Part shown: one piece after another, positions 14,870-18,483 of the stretch
Layout of the letters: every line of letters starts with the position of its first letter
Numbering within the stretch: the first letter of the stretch is position 1
From: Ferruginibacter sp.
Lineage (GTDB): Bacteria > Bacteroidota > Bacteroidia > Chitinophagales > Chitinophagaceae
Length of the DNA: 18,483 bases
Reading direction: 5' to 3'
NCBI GenBank assembly: GCA_030831725.1
Contig: JAURKN010000009.1
Span: forward strand, 1-18,483
Made by a program: the position numbers and the translations under genes
The notes under the pieces: model-generated
Told to the model about the DNA's origin: nothing
The model's input: only the letters and a program-made list of their open reading frames with translations
Database searches by the model: none

Positions 14870-14901
14870 CAAAGTTATAGGATTGGTATAAATGAAAGCA
14901 A
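14870..14901 (-). promoter_or_regulatory. Candidate dnaN promoter
   Basis: Reading the minus strand, TTG at 14901-14899, a 21-nt spacer and TAACTTTG at 14877-14870 match the Bacteroidota -33/-7 promoter. The predicted start is near 14863, giving a leader of about 12 nt before the ATG at 14851. The -33 element lies within the first codons of recX as annotated. Confidence 0.55.
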
Positions 14902-15431
14902 GATATTTGCGTTTGAATTTCAACATTGAATCTACAAATTGTCAACATTTGACACATCCGCTCAACATAGGAACCGAAAAAGCTTGGGAGAAAATCACAA
15001 AGTACTGCGCATACAGGGAGCGAAATCATAAGGAAACCCGGGAAAAGCTCTATGGTCACGGACTTTATCCGGACCAAGTGGAGGAATTGATCGGAAATCT
15101 GATTTCCGAGGGCTATTTGAATGAGGAAAGGTATGCCATGACTTTTTGCCGTGGAAAATTTGCAATCAATGGCTGGGGCAGAGACAAGATTCGCTATGAA
15201 TTAAAGAAAGACGGAATCAGTGCTTATTGCATCAAAAAAGGGATGCTCGCCATTGATGAGGATGAGTATGAAAAAAAATTAATTCGACTCATGGAGGAAA
15301 AAAAAGCGAGTTTGGGCAAAGTGAAAAATCAGTTGCTGTTAGAGAAGAAAATATGGCTTTATCTTCGCCAGAAAGGATATGAATCCGCAATGATTCAATC
15401 CATGTTTAAAACCTTGAAAAACAAACCCTAA
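14892..15431 (+). CDS. recX: RecX-family regulatory protein
   Basis: The 179-residue, highly charged helical protein fits RecX, which binds RecA filaments and limits recombination and SOS activity. It has three repeated three-helix units: residues about 30-78 (AWEKITKYCAYRERNHKETREKLYGHGL then QVEELIGNLISEGYLNEERYA, the best-conserved part), about 79-125 (FCRGKFAINGWGRDKIRYELKKDGIS, with the typical GWGRDKIRYELK) and about 130-179 (LLLEKKIWLYLRQKGYESAMIQSMFK). Length is slightly above that of E. coli RecX (166). The first about 28 residues are weakly conserved, and the dnaN promoter overlaps them, so the true start could be further in. A one-mismatch -7 match (TAGGATTG, 14878-14885) directly precedes the ATG. 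No recA is in the window. The following gene starts at the base after the stop, so they are co-transcribed. Confidence 0.9.
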   Translation: MKARYLRLNFNIESTNCQHLTHPLNIGTEKAWEKITKYCAYRERNHKETREKLYGHGLYPDQVEELIGNLISEGYLNEERYAMTFCRGKFAINGWGRDKIRYELKKDGISAYCIKKGMLAIDEDEYEKKLIRLMEEKKASLGKVKNQLLLEKKIWLYLRQKGYESAMIQSMFKTLKNKP

Positions 15432-15905
15432 ATGGAGAACGAACAATTGGTGTACGAAGGAAGCAAAGCAGAGCAGTATCAACAACTCATGGCTAATATT
15501 TTTGCTTTGATTGATCAAGAACCTGAGTTGATCGCCAATCTGGCCAATATCAGTGCGGCGTTGAAAACCCAATTCAACTGGTTATGGGTCGGTTTTTATT
15601 TGACCAGAGACGAGGAACTTGTTTTAGGTCCGTTTCAGGGACCGGTTGCCTGCACCCGCATTCAAAAAGGAAGGGGCGTTTGTGGCACGAGTTGGGAAAG
15701 AAAGGAATCGATCATCGTACCTGATGTGAATCAGTTTCCGGGACATATAGCCTGCAGCAGTTTGTCGAAATCGGAGATTGTAGTTCCCATCATCCGATTT
15801 GGGGAAGTGATGGGCGTTCTTGATGTCGATAGCGAACATCTGAATCATTTTGATGACACCGACAAAAAATACCTCGAAGAGATTGTAGCCAGTATTTGCA
15901 TGTGA
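15432..15905 (+). CDS. msrC: Free methionine-(R)-sulfoxide reductase (GAF domain, fRMsr)
   Basis: A 157-residue single GAF-domain enzyme that reduces free methionine-(R)-sulfoxide in the cytosol, using thioredoxin as electron donor. The three cysteines of the family are present with the right spacing: C74 (GPVACTRI), C84 (GRGVCGTSW) and C108 (GHIACSSLSKSEIVVP), matching 84/94/118 of the E. coli enzyme, where the last is the nucleophile. WLWVGFYL (50-57), the PDVNQFPGHIACSS loop (97-110) and the closing GVLDVDSEHLNHFDD (about 132-146) are also typical. Length is normal. Its ATG follows recX's TAA with no gap, so the two share a transcript and perhaps translational coupling. A bidirectional terminator lies downstream. 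Confidence 0.94.
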   Translation: MENEQLVYEGSKAEQYQQLMANIFALIDQEPELIANLANISAALKTQFNWLWVGFYLTRDEELVLGPFQGPVACTRIQKGRGVCGTSWERKESIIVPDVNQFPGHIACSSLSKSEIVVPIIRFGEVMGVLDVDSEHLNHFDDTDKKYLEEIVASICM

Positions 15906-15969
15906 TAATTATAGTGATATAAGGCGTTCAATCATAGCATACATAGAAATGGTTCAAATGGTGAGCATT

Positions 15970-16000
15970 AAAAAACCCACGGTATAGCCGTGGGTTTTTT
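15970..16000. terminator. Bidirectional terminator between fRMsr and the fasciclin lipoprotein gene
   Basis: Six As, stem CCCACGG, loop TATAG, stem CCGTGGG and six Ts form a symmetric hairpin that works in both directions. It lies between the 3' ends of two convergent genes, 64 nt after the plus-strand gene and 19 nt after the minus-strand gene. Confidence 0.93.
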
Positions 16001-16019
16001 GGTATGATGTGAAAATCAA

Positions 16020-16952
16020 TTAGAGGAGTACTCTGTCGATTACATGGATAACACCATTGGTAGTAGTGATGTTTGCTTCAGTTACATTAGAGGCAGGGTT
16101 GGTAGAACCTGTTACTTTTACAGAAGCAGGATTGGTACCGATAGTTAGTGTAGTTCCAGATTGCAAAGTAGCTGCTGTAGAAGCGTTGATCAAATCACTG
16201 GCGAACACGTTTGTTCCGATGATGTGTGCTTTTACAATTGCAGTCACTGCATTTTGTGGAGCAAGATTGATAGATGCTACGTCTGGAAATCCTGCTGCTG
16301 CGAAAGCTGCATCTGTTGGAGCAAACACAGTGTATTTTCCGTTGCTGCTTACTGCAGAAGCCAAACCTGCACGAACAACCGCTGCAAGAAGTACTTCGAA
16401 ATTTGTGTCGTTAGAAACCACTTCAGCGATAGTTTCTGTTGGTGGAATCAATACATCGCTGATAACATGGATAACTCCGTTCGCAGCTTGTACGTTTGCT
16501 GTTTTTACTTTTATGCCATTAACGAAAACGCCGTTAGCATTGCTTGAAGCATAAAGATTCAAACCATCATATGTGTTTACGGTATCAGAAGCAGGCACAC
16601 CTGAAGCTTCTACTTTCGCCTTCAATACGTGATACTTCAAAATCAATCCTAAAATATTTTCTGGAATAGAAGCGATGGTGGCACTATCCAAACCTGCTGT
16701 TGCAAATGCTGCATTATCAGGTGCGAATACTGTCAATGATCCGGTTGAAAGGGCTGAAGTCAGACCAGCTCTAACTACCGCTTGTTTCAACAAAGAGAAA
16801 TTCGGATCTGCAACTACGATTTCGACGATATTTTTTTGAGCCGGAGTAGGAGCTGGATCATCTTTTTTACATGAGCTAAGACCAGTCAGAATTAAACCTG
16901 CAGAAATGCAAAGAGCGAAGAGTGTGTAATTTTTTCTTTTCATATTATTCAT
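16020..16952 (-). CDS. Surface-exposed lipoprotein with two fasciclin (FAS1) domains
   Basis: A 310-residue lipoprotein. The signal peptide ends in a lipobox LSSC with C28 as the lipidated residue; the next residues KKDD fit the lipoprotein export signal (K then two acidic residues near the lipidated Cys) described in Capnocytophaga and Flavobacterium, so surface exposure is predicted. Two FAS1 domains follow at about 40-168 and 172-310. Each has the H1 box (LTVFAPDNAAFA; YTVFAPTDAAFA), a central YH or AH segment (ILKYHVL; IVKAHII) and the closing H2 box (NGVIHVISDVLIPP; NGVIHVIDRVLL). FAS1 domains mediate adhesion and appear in biofilm and matrix proteins; a ligand cannot be named. The ATG at 16952 is followed by a second at codon 4, and either could be used. 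Monocistronic, convergent with the recX-fRMsr transcript. Confidence 0.94.
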   Translation of the reverse strand: MNNMKRKNYTLFALCISAGLILTGLSSCKKDDPAPTPAQKNIVEIVVADPNFSLLKQAVVRAGLTSALSTGSLTVFAPDNAAFATAGLDSATIASIPENILGLILKYHVLKAKVEASGVPASDTVNTYDGLNLYASSNANGVFVNGIKVKTANVQAANGVIHVISDVLIPPTETIAEVVSNDTNFEVLLAAVVRAGLASAVSSNGKYTVFAPTDAAFAAAGFPDVASINLAPQNAVTAIVKAHIIGTNVFASDLINASTAATLQSGTTLTIGTNPASVKVTGSTNPASNVTEANITTTNGVIHVIDRVLL

Positions 16953-17046
16953 TTTTGTTTGTTTAGTTATTACAAACGCAACAATTAATAAAAGGTTTAA
17001 TGAAAAGGGTTAAAAATCAAACAAATCAGCACAAAAAGAAGTAAAA

Positions 17047-17067
17047 CTTTTATTTGTTTAATAAAAG
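17047..17067 (-). terminator. Weak AT-rich hairpin after the glycosylase gene
   Basis: CTTTTATT and AATAAAAG form a perfect 8-bp stem with a 5-nt loop; on the minus strand it is followed by TTTT. The stem is almost all A-T, so its strength is doubtful. It lies 11 nt after the stop codon of the glycosylase. Confidence 0.4.
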
Positions 17068-17077
17068 ATCAAAAAAA

Positions 17078-17671
17078 TCATTTGCTATTCCACAAAAATA
17101 AACTAGCGTATGTGCGGTAGGGTTGCCATTGTTCCGAAATTTTCATCATTCTTTCTATCAACACCTGCTTATTGTCTTTATGTCTTATTTTATAATGTTT
17201 GATCATCGATTGCTGAATGCCCAAATCCATGACCGGAAAAATATCTTCCCTTTTCATAGCAAACATCATCACCATCTCTACCGTCCATTTCCCAACGCCC
17301 TTGATGGAGGTCAGATAAGCGATAAGCTCCTCATCAGACATTTTATGCAGCTTGGCATCTGTCACTTTTTGCTCAATGAAAAAATCGCAGACGTTGAGAA
17401 TATAGTTGGTTTTGGAAGTGGACAATCCGATTTTTTTCAATTCCATGAACGGAACCGCCAACACATCCTGTGGTGTCGGTTGTTTTTTTCTAAACAGTTC
17501 GTGAAAGCGTTTTTTGATGATGTCTGCAACCGCGGTGCTCAGTTGCTGGCTCATGATTGAATAAACCAGTTCTAAAAAAATCGGCTTTCTGATTTCTTGC
17601 AATTGAATGCTTGTCGCTTTTGTGAGTTCAAGCATGACAGGATCTTTCCTGAGTTGTTTCAAGTAGGACAT
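17078..17671 (-). CDS. HhH-GPD DNA-3-methyladenine glycosylase (AlkA/MpgII-like)
   Basis: A 197-residue base-excision repair enzyme that removes alkylated purines from DNA. It shows the helix-hairpin-helix LTSIKGVGKWTVEMVMMF (about residues 122-139) and the downstream catalytic aspartate in IFPVMDLGIQQ (D about 150), the HhH-GPD signature. ELVYSIMSQQLSTAVADII (about 34-52) is the conserved first helix of the AlkA-like subfamily, and WQPYRTYASLFLW (about 182-194) its C-terminal WxPxR motif. The N-terminal domain of E. coli AlkA (282 residues) is missing, so this is the short form common in Bacteroidota. The gene starts 33 nt after the cysS stop on the same strand and is probably co-transcribed with it. 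The first ATG is used. Substrate range is inferred from the family. Confidence 0.9.
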   Translation of the reverse strand: MSYLKQLRKDPVMLELTKATSIQLQEIRKPIFLELVYSIMSQQLSTAVADIIKKRFHELFRKKQPTPQDVLAVPFMELKKIGLSTSKTNYILNVCDFFIEQKVTDAKLHKMSDEELIAYLTSIKGVGKWTVEMVMMFAMKREDIFPVMDLGIQQSMIKHYKIRHKDNKQVLIERMMKISEQWQPYRTYASLFLWNSK

Positions 17672-17704
17672 GTTGGTATATTGGATTTATTGAATACAGA
17701 GATA

Positions 17705-18483
17705 TTAAGTCGTGGTCCAGCTGCTGCTCCCGTTTTTGTCATCTTTTACCATGATCCCGATTTCGGCCAACTGATTTCGAATTTTGTCGGATGTGGCAAA
17801 ATCCTTGTTCTGTTTGGCTTGCTTCCTGATGTCGAGCAGCAATTCCATTACTGGCGATAAAAGTCCACTTTCATTTTCCTGCATCGACGTCAAACCGAAA
17901 ATTTCCTCCAGGTATATGCTGAAATACGACTTCATCTTTTGTACTGTTTCGCTCTTCAACGCATGCATGGGAATCAGACCATCTTTGAGCGAATTGATCA
18001 CAGGCGCTAGTTCGAACATGTTTGCAATCACCCGCGCCGAATTGAAATCATCATCCATCGCTTCTTCAAACTCATTAAGCCATTGGTTGACTTTCGATTC
18101 CAGTTCGGTATCCGAGGCTTGATCGATGTGTGATGAATCCAGGTTTTTCAGATGTTCATAAGCTTCCCATAAACGCTTCAATGCTTTTTCACTTGCCAAC
18201 AGGGCTTCATTGCTGAAATCGAGGGTGCTTCTATAATGACTTTGCAAAATGAAGAAACGGATGGTCATGGGATGAAATGCCTGTTGCAACAGCGGATGGT
18301 TGCCACTGAACATTTCAGTAAGCTTGATTACGTTGTTGTAGCTTTTTCCCATCTTTCTTCCGTTGATGGTGATCATATTGTTGTGCATCCAATACCTCAC
18401 GGGATTGTGATGATTACAAATCGTGCTTTGAGCGATCTCGCTTTCATGATGCGGAAACAGCAGATCCATTCCACCTCCATGTA
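17705..18483 (-). CDS. cysS: Cysteinyl-tRNA synthetase, C-terminal part (5' end outside window)
   Basis: The frame enters from the right edge and ends at a TAA at 17705. About 258 codons are visible, roughly the second half of a protein that is usually about 460-500 residues. It charges tRNA-Cys with cysteine in the cytosol. The visible part opens with HGGGMDLLFPHHESEIAQS, the strongly conserved Rossmann-fold segment that supplies the His and Glu zinc ligands, then WMHNNMITINGRKMGKSYNN, where KMGKS is the KMSKS loop in its usual Bacteroidota form. The DALR/anticodon-binding helical region follows (EFEEAMDDDFNSARVIANMFEL), then a C-terminal RKQAKQNKDFATSDKIRNQL segment, which is typical. An internal ATG at 18469 is part of GGGMDLL and is not the start. 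The glycosylase gene follows 33 nt downstream. Confidence 0.96.
   Translation of the reverse strand, partial: HGGGMDLLFPHHESEIAQSTICNHHNPVRYWMHNNMITINGRKMGKSYNNVIKLTEMFSGNHPLLQQAFHPMTIRFFILQSHYRSTLDFSNEALLASEKALKRLWEAYEHLKNLDSSHIDQASDTELESKVNQWLNEFEEAMDDDFNSARVIANMFELAPVINSLKDGLIPMHALKSETVQKMKSYFSIYLEEIFGLTSMQENESGLLSPVMELLLDIRKQAKQNKDFATSDKIRNQLAEIGIMVKDDKNGSSSWTTT

Noticed and set aside
14274..14891. Plus-strand 205-codon frame
   Set aside because: It is antisense to dnaN; low-complexity composition and no recognisable domain.
14852..14926. 25-residue N-terminal extension of dnaN
   Set aside because: Clamp proteins start at MKFIVSS; the extension is not family-like and contains the candidate promoter.
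16057..16554. Plus-strand 165-codon and overlapping 128-codon frames
   Set aside because: Both are antisense to the fasciclin lipoprotein, whose Ala/Val/Thr-rich codons leave the opposite strand open.
16966..17000. Promoter of the fasciclin gene (TGCGTTTG at 16980-16973 on the minus strand)
   Set aside because: One mismatch to the -7 consensus and no -33 element at a usable distance; too weak to list as a feature.

Overview
The window looks like chromosomal core and envelope DNA of a member of the Bacteroidota. Evidence: two secreted proteins with C-terminal type IX secretion (T9SS) sorting domains, a lipoprotein with a Bacteroidota-type surface-export signal (C-K-K-D-D after the lipobox), no obvious Shine-Dalgarno sequences, several perfect TAnnTTTG (-7) promoter elements, and typical family members (cysteinyl-tRNA synthetase with KMGKS, DUF2490, fRMsr). 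I see no phage, plasmid, insertion sequence or CRISPR. The genus cannot be told from the sequence alone.

Layout. 1-2518 (-) is the N-terminal 839 codons of a UvrD-type helicase that runs into a RecB-like nuclease domain and is cut by the window edge. 2623-3907 holds an SRPBCC protein and a convergent membrane TPR-type protein, separated by a heptanucleotide repeat array. 4197-6632 (+) is a large secreted protein with eight Cys-rich PKD repeats and a T9SS tail, followed by a strong terminator. 6633-7283 has no protein gene but holds a promoter, a broken 5' copy of a tRNA-Arg interrupted by a 59-bp double palindrome, an intact tRNA-Arg(CCT), a terminator and a second heptanucleotide array. 7284-9630 (+) is an MBOAT acyltransferase plus SGNH/DltD-like protein pair. 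9670-11040 (-) is a secreted PNGase F-like protein with a T9SS tail. 11205-12870 (+) is a bestrophin-type channel and a DUF2490 outer-membrane protein. 12886-13515 (-) is a nitroreductase, 13736-14851 (-) is dnaN, and 14892-15905 (+) is recX directly abutting a free-methionine-(R)-sulfoxide reductase. 16020-16952 (-) is a two-domain fasciclin lipoprotein. 17078-18483 (-) is a HhH-GPD alkyl-base DNA glycosylase behind the 3' part of cysS.

How the genes fit together. Two themes recur: genome maintenance (helicase-nuclease, dnaN, recX, alkylation glycosylase, with oxidative repair by fRMsr and a nitroreductase nearby) and cell surface or glycan biology (PKD adhesin-like protein, MBOAT/SGNH O-acylation pair, PNGase F-like deglycosylase, fasciclin lipoprotein, DUF2490 barrel). 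The least ordinary material is intergenic: the two in-phase heptanucleotide arrays and the palindrome-interrupted tRNA-Arg copy. Among proteins, the PNGase F homologue and the alternating A/B PKD array stand out. Functions are assigned by reading family motifs by eye; no database search was run.
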